Below are positions 9,181 to 15,856 of a DNA stretch of 35,382 bases, one piece after another. This stretch comes from CAZQKW01 sp964594075 (lineage in GTDB: Bacteria > Desulfobacterota > WTBG01 > CAIYCZ01): positions 1-35,382 of the forward strand of contig CAZQKW010000034.1 of NCBI GenBank assembly GCA_964594075.1. The letters run 5' to 3'. The notes below the pieces were generated by a model. It did not search any database, was not told the origin of the DNA, and saw nothing but the letters and a program-made list of their open reading frames with translations. The position numbers and the translations under genes are program-made. Every line of letters begins with the position of its first letter. The first letter of the stretch is position 1.

Positions 9181-9901
9181 AATTATTATTGCCCTTGATG
9201 TGGATTCGCTGGAGCGGGCCCGGGAGCTGGTTGCCCAGTTGCGGTTCTCAGCGGGCGTTTTTAAAATAGGCAAGCAGCTGTTTACCCGCTACGGCCCTGA
9301 AGCACTTACGATGGCACACCGCATGGGCAGCGCCGTTTTCCTTGATCTTAAGTTTCATGATATTCCTCATACCGTAGCAGGTGCATCGTATGAAGTGGCG
9401 CGCCACGGTGTCTTACTGTTTACCATCCACGCCCTGGGCGGGTTTGCGATGATGCAGCAGGCTGTGGCCGCCGTGCACCAGGCTGCCGAGACGCTGCACG
9501 TGCGCCGGCCACTGGTGCTTGCGGTTACCGTATTGACCAGCCTTGCTCAGGCAGACCTTGCGGCGCTGGGCATCAGCGGGGGGATAGAAGACCAGGTGGT
9601 GCGTTTGGCGCAGCTTGCCCGCAGTGCAGGCGTGGACGGGGTGATTGCATCCCCGCGCGAAATAGAGAAGATAAAAGCAGCCTGCGGTTCAAATTTTTTG
9701 GTGGTGACACCGGGCGTGCGGTTACCGACCGGACGCGCTGATGATCAGAAGCGGATTCTCACACCCGGTGCGGCAATTCGGAAAGGTGCAGACTATATTG
9801 TTGTCGGCCGTGCGGTCATCGAAGCCGCTAATCCGCTTGCAGCAGTGCATGAAATTATTAAGGACATTGAATGTGAGAATTCAGAAGACCGAAGCCAGTA
9901 G
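9158..9901 (+). CDS. pyrF: Orotidine 5'-phosphate decarboxylase
   Basis: This enzyme performs the last step of UMP synthesis, removing CO2 from OMP. The N-terminal IIIALDVDSLERA is typical. The catalytic Asp-x-Lys-x-x-Asp tetrad region is visible as D63, K65 and D68 in FLDLKFHDIPHT. The phosphate-binding end VTPGVRLP and IVVGRAVIEAANPL is intact. The ATG lies inside the end of gmk. The last ten or so residues (ECENSEDRSQ) do not look like a pyrF tail. They are coded by the left arm of a degenerate inverted repeat (9882-9956), so the natural stop was probably replaced when the repeat arrived. Confidence 0.93.
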   Translation: MDPAIKNRIIIALDVDSLERARELVAQLRFSAGVFKIGKQLFTRYGPEALTMAHRMGSAVFLDLKFHDIPHTVAGASYEVARHGVLLFTIHALGGFAMMQQAVAAVHQAAETLHVRRPLVLAVTVLTSLAQADLAALGISGGIEDQVVRLAQLARSAGVDGVIASPREIEKIKAACGSNFLVVTPGVRLPTGRADDQKRILTPGAAIRKGADYIVVGRAVIEAANPLAAVHEIIKDIECENSEDRSQ

Positions 9902-9956
9902 TCAGGAAAGCGGTACTTTTGACAACAATACGCTGCATTCGGCATTCTGTCTTCTG
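9882..9956. repeat. Degenerate inverted repeat across the pyrF/rlmB junction
   Basis: The left arm CAGAAGACCGAAGCC (9882-9896) pairs with the right arm at 9941-9956, whose reverse complement reads CAGAAGACAGAATGCC, about 14 of 16 positions. The left arm lies inside the 3' end of pyrF. A T-run at 9963-9969 follows the right arm. It resembles the CAGAAG/CTTCTG-type intergenic repeats common in Desulfobacterota and Nitrospirae genomes. A terminator role is possible but would fall just at the rlmB start. Confidence 0.55.
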
Positions 9957-9972
9957 CATGCGCTTTTTTTAT

Positions 9973-10719
9973 ATGCTCATCCTCTACGGCATCCACCCGG
10001 TTCTTGAAGCCCTAAAGAAACGTCCCCACGCGTTCCATCGGCTCTTTTTGGCGCACGACAAGGGCAGCGCCGATGTTCAGCAGATACGCGCGTTAGCTCA
10101 CGCTGCGCATATCCCTGCCGCGCTGCTGCCGCCGCACGAATTGACGCGTCTGTGCAGGTCAGAACAACATCAGGGCGTGGTGGCAGAAGTCGAACCGGTG
10201 CCGTTGTCTGCGCTTGAAGAACTTGTCGCCCACTGGAAACAGCACCACGAGAAAGCACTGTTTCTTATCCTTGATTCCATTCAGGATCCGCAGAATTTTG
10301 GCGCACTTATTCGCACTGCCTACTGCTGCGGCGCAATGGGCGTCATATTTCCCCAGGACCGCGCTGCCACAGTCACCGGTGTGGTGGCAAAAGCGTCAGC
10401 AGGAGCTACCGAACATATCCCGCTGTGCCGCGTGGTAAATATTGCTGCAACAATTGAAGCATTAAAAAAAGCGGGGATCTGGATTGTCGGCACCGCACCG
10501 CAATCAGAAACCAGCCTATATGCGTTTGATTTTAACCTTGATGTTGCGGTTATCATTGGCGCGGAGGGAAAGGGCATGCGGCATCTGGTCGCTCGCAAGT
10601 GCGACTTCTGCATCTCGATTCCCATGCAAGGCGAACTTGATTCGCTCAATGCATCGGTGGCTGGCGCGGTGGTGCTGTTTGAAATTATGCGACAGAGACA
10701 GTATATAAAAAAACAGTAG
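9973..10719 (+). CDS. rlmB: 23S rRNA (guanosine-2'-O-)-methyltransferase RlmB
   Basis: A SpoU/TrmH-type methyltransferase with a trefoil-knot fold and an N-terminal ribosome-binding part, predicted to modify 23S rRNA. The SpoU motifs are clear: LDSIQDPQNFGALIRTA near residue 100, IIGAEGKGMRHLV near residue 195 and IPMQGELDSLNASVAGAVV near residue 215. The start at 9973 (MLILYGIHPVLEAL) matches family N-termini. Upstream in-frame starts (TTG 9919, ATG 9958) would lie in a repeat. No good ribosome binding site is visible, so translation may rely on coupling to pyrF. A strong terminator stem lies 18 bp after the stop. Confidence 0.88.
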   Translation: MLILYGIHPVLEALKKRPHAFHRLFLAHDKGSADVQQIRALAHAAHIPAALLPPHELTRLCRSEQHQGVVAEVEPVPLSALEELVAHWKQHHEKALFLILDSIQDPQNFGALIRTAYCCGAMGVIFPQDRAATVTGVVAKASAGATEHIPLCRVVNIAATIEALKKAGIWIVGTAPQSETSLYAFDFNLDVAVIIGAEGKGMRHLVARKCDFCISIPMQGELDSLNASVAGAVVLFEIMRQRQYIKKQ

Positions 10720-10737
10720 TTTTATGATAAATACTCA

Positions 10738-10784
10738 AACCGCCATGGCAGCAGTCCTGCACGGCTGCTGCCATGGCGGTTTTT
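10738..10784. terminator. Strong intrinsic terminator between convergent genes
   Basis: A perfect 17-bp stem (10738-10754 with 10765-10781) has a 10-base loop. The core arm is CCGCCATGGCAGCAG. It runs straight into TTTTT at 10780-10784 on the plus strand. It sits between rlmB (plus) and the TrpF-like gene (minus) and probably stops transcription from the plus side. The minus side lacks a good T-run, though the stem could still slow polymerase. Confidence 0.85.
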
Positions 10785-10790
10785 AAATCA

Positions 10791-11474
10791 CTATTCAAAG
10801 GATCTCGCCGCTTTGACAAATGCTTCCACTTTGGCAAGGTCTTTTTTGCCCCGGCACATGTCCGTGCCGGTGCATGAGTCAACGCCCCAGGGCTGCACTG
10901 CTTTGATTGCTGCGCTGACATTATCCGGGTTAAGCCCGCCCGCAAGAATGACCGGCTTTTTGCACTGCTCAACTATTTTTCTGCTGACCGCCCAGTCGTG
11001 AACCTTTCCGGTGATGCCGATCATGCCGGGAACCTCTGTGCTTCCTTCTGAATAATCGCCTGCGTAGGTATCAAGAATAAAAATATCAGCCACGTCCTGA
11101 TATTCAAGGGCAAGCCCCAGGGAATCAATGTGATCAGAGCGTCCCGGCAGGCCTACGGGAATTGCCTGAAGCAGTTTTATCTCGCCCAGTTCTTTTTTGA
11201 TTGCGCGCAGGTCGTCAACCGGCAGCATGTCTGTGCTGCACAGGTGCATGACATGGGGTTTTATTTCCTTGACGATGCGCAACCCGGTCTCAAAGCCGCA
11301 GAACACCGGCAGCAGCACCGTGGTCATGCGGTCGCGCACCAAATCAACAATCTGTTTCATAAGTGCGCGATCGTCCGGATTGTCAGCCACGTCGAGCCCG
11401 ATATAATCAACGCCCAGGGCGGCGAGGGCGGCAGCATCTTCAATGGTTTTGGCGCCGTAAATTTGCACGATCAT
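10791..11474 (-). CDS. TrpF-like (phosphoribosylanthranilate isomerase family) barrel, catalytic Cys absent
   Basis: A 227-residue (beta-alpha)8 barrel of the TrpF family. Family parts visible are the first strand MIVQIYGAKTIEDA, the acid Asp135 in FILDTYAGD, GITGKVHDW at 153-161, LAGGLNPDNV at 177-186 and GVDSCTGTD at 197-205. In authentic TrpF the first strand reads K(V/I)CG, and that cysteine is the general base. Here the place is held by Tyr6. The SPR(Y/C)(V/I) loop after the second strand is also missing (VADNPDDRALM instead). Ordinary PRA isomerase activity is therefore doubtful. No other trp genes are in the window. Start chosen at ATG 11474, where family similarity begins; an upstream in-frame start would add 23 unrelated residues. 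The neighbours on the same strand are a GHMP kinase and a methyltransferase. Confidence 0.8.
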   Translation of the reverse strand: MIVQIYGAKTIEDAAALAALGVDYIGLDVADNPDDRALMKQIVDLVRDRMTTVLLPVFCGFETGLRIVKEIKPHVMHLCSTDMLPVDDLRAIKKELGEIKLLQAIPVGLPGRSDHIDSLGLALEYQDVADIFILDTYAGDYSEGSTEVPGMIGITGKVHDWAVSRKIVEQCKKPVILAGGLNPDNVSAAIKAVQPWGVDSCTGTDMCRGKKDLAKVEAFVKAARSFE

Positions 11475-11561
11475 ACTGGGACCGCATGAAAATCCCTCAA
11501 GAAGCCGGAAGAACACAGCAGGTTCACAGGGATTATAACACACACCATTGCGTCACGGCTT

Positions 11562-12665
11562 TTATTCCATGACTTCGTAAATGTAGCCGGTATTTGCGGG
11601 CTCTGGGGTAAGCAGATAGTCAATGCCTAACTGCTCATAACAGTCCATGATCTCTTTTTCTGTGTGCTTATTGCATACCGTAACAATTCCCGGACCGGCG
11701 GAGGATATGAACGTGGCGACCGGATTGTGTTTTTGCATCAGATCCCGTAGCTTCCAGAAGAGCTGCTTAATGCCCGGAAACATGTTGTCAAAAAGCTGCA
11801 TGAAAGGATCATAGGAAAAGGCCTTATATATCCCCTTGCCCACGCCGACGATATCATTTTCCTTTATGGCACGCCCCACCTCCGCAAACACCTCGCGGTG
11901 AAACCTGTCCATCTCCGGCAGCTTATCAAGAATATCCTGGAAAATCCCTCCTGCTTCCCGCGCCATAGCGCCTTTAGCGTCAGGTTTTGGATAGTCGGGC
12001 ACCCCGATAACATAACCAAATTCTTCAGGTACCACCATCCGATGAAGAAGCTGGCTTTTATCAACCAGGATAATCCCGCCCTTCAGCCCCATCCAGGATG
12101 TGCCGCCGGTGCATTGAACCGTGATCAGGTTTTCATGATCGCCATCAATCTCTTCCCCATAGTTCTGAGCTAAAAACCGCGGCAGCTTGTCAATTTGTAT
12201 TGGGTCACCAAGCAGTTTGTTAATGGCAAGCGCTGTTGCGGTAAACAGCGCCGCAGATGAACCGGAACCAACATGCCGGTAGGGGAAATCGTTGTTTGCC
12301 TCAATCAGCAATCCGCCCGTATAGCCGGCCTGCTGCCGGGTAATCTCTGCTGCATGCCTGACAATACTTGCACGCCGGGTGCTTTCGGTTACGTGCAGCG
12401 TGTCGAAAAGCGACACATCGGCATGGGTTCTCAGGTTAACGCCAAAGGATACTTCTCCATAATTAAATTCCCCGGTCGGCTCTTGCTCCACCAGCCCCTT
12501 TATGTTTTTAAAAAGGGCAAACAGCCGGCCCGGGACGGTTACGCGGACGCGTTTATAGACTGGGTGTGCCGATTGTCTGAACCCATCATGAAGGGGAAAG
12601 GCAAGATTACCTATTTTTACCTTTTTGAAATTCCATTGTTCTAATATCTTATCATGTTCGTCCAT
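11562..12665 (-). CDS. GHMP-family kinase-like protein
   Basis: A 367-residue protein of the GHMP superfamily (homoserine, mevalonate and galacto-kinases, and also beta-RFA-P synthase). The glycine/serine ATP loop PYRHVGSGSSAA is at residues 128-139, the substrate-side VTVPGRLFALF at 43-53 and the C-terminal ISSAGPGIVTV near residue 325. The spacing and the N-terminal part recall the branch with beta-ribofuranosylaminobenzene-5'-phosphate synthase, but I cannot separate it from small-molecule kinases by eye. The start at ATG 12665 has GGAGG seven bases upstream. It is flanked by a repeat (12685-12753) and lies 87 bp before the TrpF-like gene on the same strand. Confidence 0.7.
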   Translation of the reverse strand: MDEHDKILEQWNFKKVKIGNLAFPLHDGFRQSAHPVYKRVRVTVPGRLFALFKNIKGLVEQEPTGEFNYGEVSFGVNLRTHADVSLFDTLHVTESTRRASIVRHAAEITRQQAGYTGGLLIEANNDFPYRHVGSGSSAALFTATALAINKLLGDPIQIDKLPRFLAQNYGEEIDGDHENLITVQCTGGTSWMGLKGGIILVDKSQLLHRMVVPEEFGYVIGVPDYPKPDAKGAMAREAGGIFQDILDKLPEMDRFHREVFAEVGRAIKENDIVGVGKGIYKAFSYDPFMQLFDNMFPGIKQLFWKLRDLMQKHNPVATFISSAGPGIVTVCNKHTEKEIMDCYEQLGIDYLLTPEPANTGYIYEVME

Positions 12666-12684
12666 AGCAGAACCTCCAATTCTC

Positions 12685-12753
12685 AAGCTGTCAGCGGTCG
12701 GCTTTCAGCGCAAATAACAAAGCCTATAGCCGAGGGCTGAAAGCTCAGAGCTT
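12685..12753. repeat. Imperfect inverted repeat of CAGC/CTGA type
   Basis: The arms start AAGCTGTCAGC at 12685 and, read on the minus strand from 12753, AAGCTCTGAGC. About 11 of the first 15 positions agree, after which the arms are related but shifted (both contain GCTTTCAGC). The repeat begins at the stop codon of the methyltransferase gene and fills nearly all of the gap to the GHMP kinase gene. It resembles low-complexity intergenic palindromes that are dispersed in Desulfobacterota genomes. Confidence 0.5.
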
Positions 12754-13768
12754 ATTTTGTTCCTACAATCAGCGGGGATGTTGCGGGAATATCAATGGTC
12801 GCAACATTCTTAAATCCTGCATCCTTGAGCCAGGAAGTGTATTCAGAGATGGTAAAGGTGTTCCCCTCGGTAGTGTGGATGAGCATATTCACACCAAAAA
12901 CCAGAGTGAAAAAATCCTTTTCTCGCCCTTCATCAGGGCACAGTTCACAGATTACCAGACGACCATTGGTTTTGAGCGCCTTATAAATTTTAGAAATTAT
13001 GATTTTACTCTTGCGCTCACCCTCTCCGTGGCAGACATAACTGAGTATTGCCATGTCATACTCATGGTCGCCCAGCGGATCTTCTTCAACGTTGGTGGGC
13101 AAAAAATGGAACTGATTGATGACACCCATCTGTTCTGCGTGCCGCCTCGTCTGTTCAAGAACCAACGCATCATCCACGCCGTAAATATGACACGAAGGGT
13201 CTGCCTGCGCCAAAGCAATTCCCCAGGCTCCGGATCCGGTGCCGACATCCATAATTTTCAGACCTTTGAGCTGTGTGCCAATGCCCAGAGCCTTTGCGGC
13301 GCCTGCAGCCACCAGATGCGTGGTCCGGAACAGCAATGGCACCAGTTCCTTATAATAATTGAAGCCGCCGTCCTGTTCCGTGCCTGAGGGCAGCGACGGC
13401 TTCCCGGTTTTTAATACCTCGGTCAGTTTGAACCAGGGTTCCCATGACAGGTCAACATGTTTTACATATTCCCCGTAATACATCTTTTTTCCTTTCACCA
13501 AAAAAAATCGTGACAGAGGTGTTAATTCATACCGGCCGTTGCTTTTATGGAGATATCCCATTGCGCACAGCGTATCCAGCACCATCTTCAGACCCCGGCT
13601 GTTTGTTTCCGTGACCTGGGCAAGCTCCTCGGCGCTTTTCTTTCCCTGTGCAATATGGGTGAATAGCTCAAGGTCAACTGCGGTGCTCAGTACGCGGGTG
13701 CGGCAAAACGCAAATGTATCCAATACAATTTGTTCCGGACTGATCTCATGCCGTTGTTTCTGTTCCAT
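12752..13768 (-). CDS. SAM-dependent O-methyltransferase-like protein
   Basis: A 338-residue protein with the plan of plant-type and CrtF/hydroxyneurosporene-type O-methyltransferases. An N-terminal winged-helix dimerisation part (about 10-95, including SAEELAQVTETNSRGLKMVL) is followed by a Rossmann SAM-binding domain. SAM motif I is MDVGTGSG at 173-180, and the acidic end of strand 2 is GVDDAL near residue 200. The post-motif region LVICELCPDEG lies near residue 280. Such enzymes methylate hydroxyl groups of small aromatic or isoprenoid compounds; the substrate cannot be told here. The ATG has GGAG about ten bases upstream. It heads a likely minus-strand group with the GHMP kinase and the TrpF-like gene. 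Confidence 0.78.
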   Translation of the reverse strand: MEQKQRHEISPEQIVLDTFAFCRTRVLSTAVDLELFTHIAQGKKSAEELAQVTETNSRGLKMVLDTLCAMGYLHKSNGRYELTPLSRFFLVKGKKMYYGEYVKHVDLSWEPWFKLTEVLKTGKPSLPSGTEQDGGFNYYKELVPLLFRTTHLVAAGAAKALGIGTQLKGLKIMDVGTGSGAWGIALAQADPSCHIYGVDDALVLEQTRRHAEQMGVINQFHFLPTNVEEDPLGDHEYDMAILSYVCHGEGERKSKIIISKIYKALKTNGRLVICELCPDEGREKDFFTLVFGVNMLIHTTEGNTFTISEYTSWLKDAGFKNVATIDIPATSPLIVGTK

Positions 13769-13846
13769 TAATCATGGTCTCCTTAAAAAAGTTTTTAAAA
13801 AAGGTTATTACTATTTACCGATTATCGCGCGCAAAGTCAAAGAAAT

Positions 13847-13995
13847 TCAGGATGTTCCCCACAATATTTCATTGGTGAGGATGATGCAATGTCCGAGGTG
13901 ACATGCTGCCACCATGATGTGCGCATCCGCTTGGCATCACGACCCCGGTACGGACGGTTGTATAGCGGCGAAAAAAATCCCCAGACGCTCGTGTG
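13847..13995 (-). pseudogene. Decayed VapC-like PIN-domain toxin gene
   Basis: On the minus strand HTSVWGFF, like the VapC start DTSVWxDFF, is read from 13995. A run of seven T then shifts the frame, and reading on gives FFRRY. Further along, another frame gives ADAHIMVAACHLGHCIILTN, like the C-terminal PIN part (DAxIAAxAxxxGxxLVTxN), ending at a stop at 13847-13849. The middle of the domain with its acidic residues is missing and at least two frame changes are needed. This is therefore a deleted and frameshifted relic, not a working gene. It is the only content seen in the 387-bp gap 13769-14155. No antitoxin gene was recognised. Confidence 0.4.
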
Positions 13996-14155
13996 TTAAT
14001 GTTCCCCATGCTATCCAGTGCGTTGTGGTGTTCTCATGCGGGTTGCCAGAATGTCGCGGATAACTTTTGGGGAAGTCCCGCAATGAAATTACCTGAGCGT
14101 GGGAACGCGCGAACGGATGGGGCAGAACTGCACTTTAATTTTTGAAAAAAACGCG

Positions 14156-14893
14156 CTACAAAGCTGAAAAAATATGGTGTGCCTGTTCCGTATAGTGTCC
14201 TGAGGCATCATACAAAACCAATGGCGCCAGAACCTTTGCCTCCCTGCCGGCCCCTTTCGCCCCTTCAACCAACAAAAGATTTGCCGGCTCGTTACACTTT
14301 GGATGGATAAACTGAAGGGTTTTGGGCTCAATGCCGAAGACTCTCATTTCGCCGATCAGATCAACAACACGAACACTGGGATAAATGGCAAGAAATTTCC
14401 CGGATACTTTTAGGAGATGCCGAGAAATGCGTAGGAAGTCGCTCAGCGTGCCGCAGAGTTCATGGCGCGATATTGCCTTTTGAGGATCAGGATTGATCCT
14501 CCCTGACTGTGCCGGATAAAACGGCGGGTTGCTGATCACCGTATCAAATGAACCGGCGGTGAAAGTTTTTATTATCGCGCGAATGTCAGCATGGACAATC
14601 GTTACCCGGGTTTCACAATGGTTAAGTGCCACATTTTTCTGCGCCAGATGCGCAAGATCTTCCTGCACCTCAATACCGGTGATTGCTTTTACGGCTGCCG
14701 TTTTAGACAATATAATCGGCAAAATCCCGCTTCCGGTTCCCAGATCCGCTACTGTTCCTACTGCGCGCTTCTGAGCGAATGCTGCGAGCACGAGCGAATC
14801 AACAGAGAACCGGTAGCCCAGTCTTTTCTGATATATTTTGAGCTTGCCTGCAAAAAGCTCGCACAGCTCATCATCAGGTAATGAGTTTCCCAT
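14156..14893 (-). CDS. trmN6: tRNA1(Val) (adenine-37-N6)-methyltransferase-like protein
   Basis: A 245-residue class I methyltransferase of the YfiC/TrmN6 group, which methylates N6 of A37 in tRNA. The N-terminal IYQKRLGYRFSVDSLVLAAF is characteristic. SAM motif I ADLGTGSGILP is at 49-59, and the N6-adenine methyltransferase motif NPPFY at 122-126. It follows the glycerophosphodiesterase gene on the same strand with only 9 bp between them. A short GGGG precedes the ATG. Other HemK-like N6 methyltransferases share NPPF/Y, but the N-terminus and length favour TrmN6. Confidence 0.82.
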   Translation of the reverse strand: MGNSLPDDELCELFAGKLKIYQKRLGYRFSVDSLVLAAFAQKRAVGTVADLGTGSGILPIILSKTAAVKAITGIEVQEDLAHLAQKNVALNHCETRVTIVHADIRAIIKTFTAGSFDTVISNPPFYPAQSGRINPDPQKAISRHELCGTLSDFLRISRHLLKVSGKFLAIYPSVRVVDLIGEMRVFGIEPKTLQFIHPKCNEPANLLLVEGAKGAGREAKVLAPLVLYDASGHYTEQAHHIFSAL

Positions 14894-14901
14894 GCCCCTA
14901 T

Positions 14902-14921
14902 CTTATACTGACTTATACTGA
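14902..14921. repeat. Ten-base tandem duplication at the GDPD stop
   Basis: CTTATACTGA occurs twice in a row (14902-14911 and 14912-14921). On the minus strand it codes the last residues (QYKSV) and the stop of the glycerophosphodiesterase gene. One copy probably arose by slippage and reset the C-terminus by a few residues. Confidence 0.7.
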
Positions 14922-15721
14922 CGGTGCGTATGCAGCGCCTGTTGCAACCGGTCGGGATAGTCGGTGACAATACCATCAACGCCCCAGCGCAAAAGGCGTT
15001 CCATATCCTGTTGCTCATTGACGGTCCAGACATGCACTTTAATGTGTTTTTTATGAGCCAGCGCAATGAAGCGGGGCCTCACCAGGTGCAGCCTGCCATG
15101 ATATTCCGGCACCTGCAGCGCGTCAAAAGAGGGGCCATATAGAAAATCAGCGTGCAGCAGCATGAGGAGATAAAAGATAGTGACCTCGCGGCGCGAGGCA
15201 CTACAGGCAAGCTGCGGCGCCAGCGGACGAAATGCTCGTGCATAGCGATGCTGTTCTGCAGCAATCAACACCTTATCCTCCATGGCACATGCCTGAATAA
15301 GAGATCTGAGCCGGTGCGCGTACCCCGGCGGCATCTCCTTGATTTCTATATTTAAGCTGCATTCGGGAAAAGCTTCAAAGACCTCCCGCAATGTGGGTAT
15401 AGTAATCCCCTGGCCGCGCAAAGGAAAAATACCAGACCCCTCTGGCGAGAAATAATATGCGGCGTCAAGCCGCTTGATTTCTCCACACGTTAAGTCCTTT
15501 ACCCTGCCGTGACCATTCGTGGTGCGGTCCACCGTGTCATCATGGATTACCACGAACTCGCCATCTTTGGTAGTGTGAAGATCCAATTCAAATACCTCGC
15601 TGCCATAGAGGCGCGCTTGTGTAAAGGCATGGATAGTGTTTTCCGGCGCCAATGCCATACCGCCCCGGTGGGCAATATTCAGCGGCTGTGATGCTGAGAG
15701 AAACGGTTTTACTTTGCGCAT
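14903..15721 (-). CDS. Glycerophosphodiester phosphodiesterase
   Basis: A 272-residue GDPD-family enzyme that hydrolyses glycerophosphodiesters to sn-glycerol-3-phosphate and an alcohol. It has no signal peptide with the chosen start, so it is a cytoplasmic (UgpQ-like) type. Active-site parts are AHRGGMALAPENT (about 17-29), the metal-binding FELDLHTTKDGEFVVIHDD and the base-side NIEIKE. The C-terminal VHVWTVNEQQDMERLLRWGV with DGIVTDYP is also typical. Start taken at ATG 15721; a longer in-frame start (15811) would add 30 residues unlike the family. It is transcribed away from the aldehyde oxidoreductase gene. Confidence 0.9.
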   Translation of the reverse strand: MRKVKPFLSASQPLNIAHRGGMALAPENTIHAFTQARLYGSEVFELDLHTTKDGEFVVIHDDTVDRTTNGHGRVKDLTCGEIKRLDAAYYFSPEGSGIFPLRGQGITIPTLREVFEAFPECSLNIEIKEMPPGYAHRLRSLIQACAMEDKVLIAAEQHRYARAFRPLAPQLACSASRREVTIFYLLMLLHADFLYGPSFDALQVPEYHGRLHLVRPRFIALAHKKHIKVHVWTVNEQQDMERLLRWGVDGIVTDYPDRLQQALHTHRQYKSV

Positions 15722-15737
15722 GTTAATTAAAGAATAC

Positions 15738-15766
15738 TTTACAATGGCACATAAATTAATAATAAT
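15738..15766 (+). promoter_or_regulatory. Candidate sigma-70 promoter for the AOR gene
   Basis: TTTACA at 15738-15743 and AATAAT at 15761-15766 are separated by 17 bp, each one base off consensus. Transcription would start near 15773, leaving a leader of about 85 nt before the ATG at 15857. It lies in the divergent gap between the phosphodiesterase and oxidoreductase genes. Confidence 0.4.
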
Positions 15767-15856
15767 TTTATCAGCGTGTGTGCATAAAGTAAAGCACCAG
15801 AGAAGGCACAACGGGATTAAGCGATCTTTAAACCAACAAGAGAAAGGGACTTTATA

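Noticed and set aside
9687..9700. GGTTCAAATTTT as a possible tRNA T-loop
   Set aside because: It lies inside pyrF and no cloverleaf can be drawn around it. No tRNA was found anywhere in the window.
12875..13387. Plus-strand open frame opposite the methyltransferase
   Set aside because: The SAM-binding domain on the minus strand explains the region.
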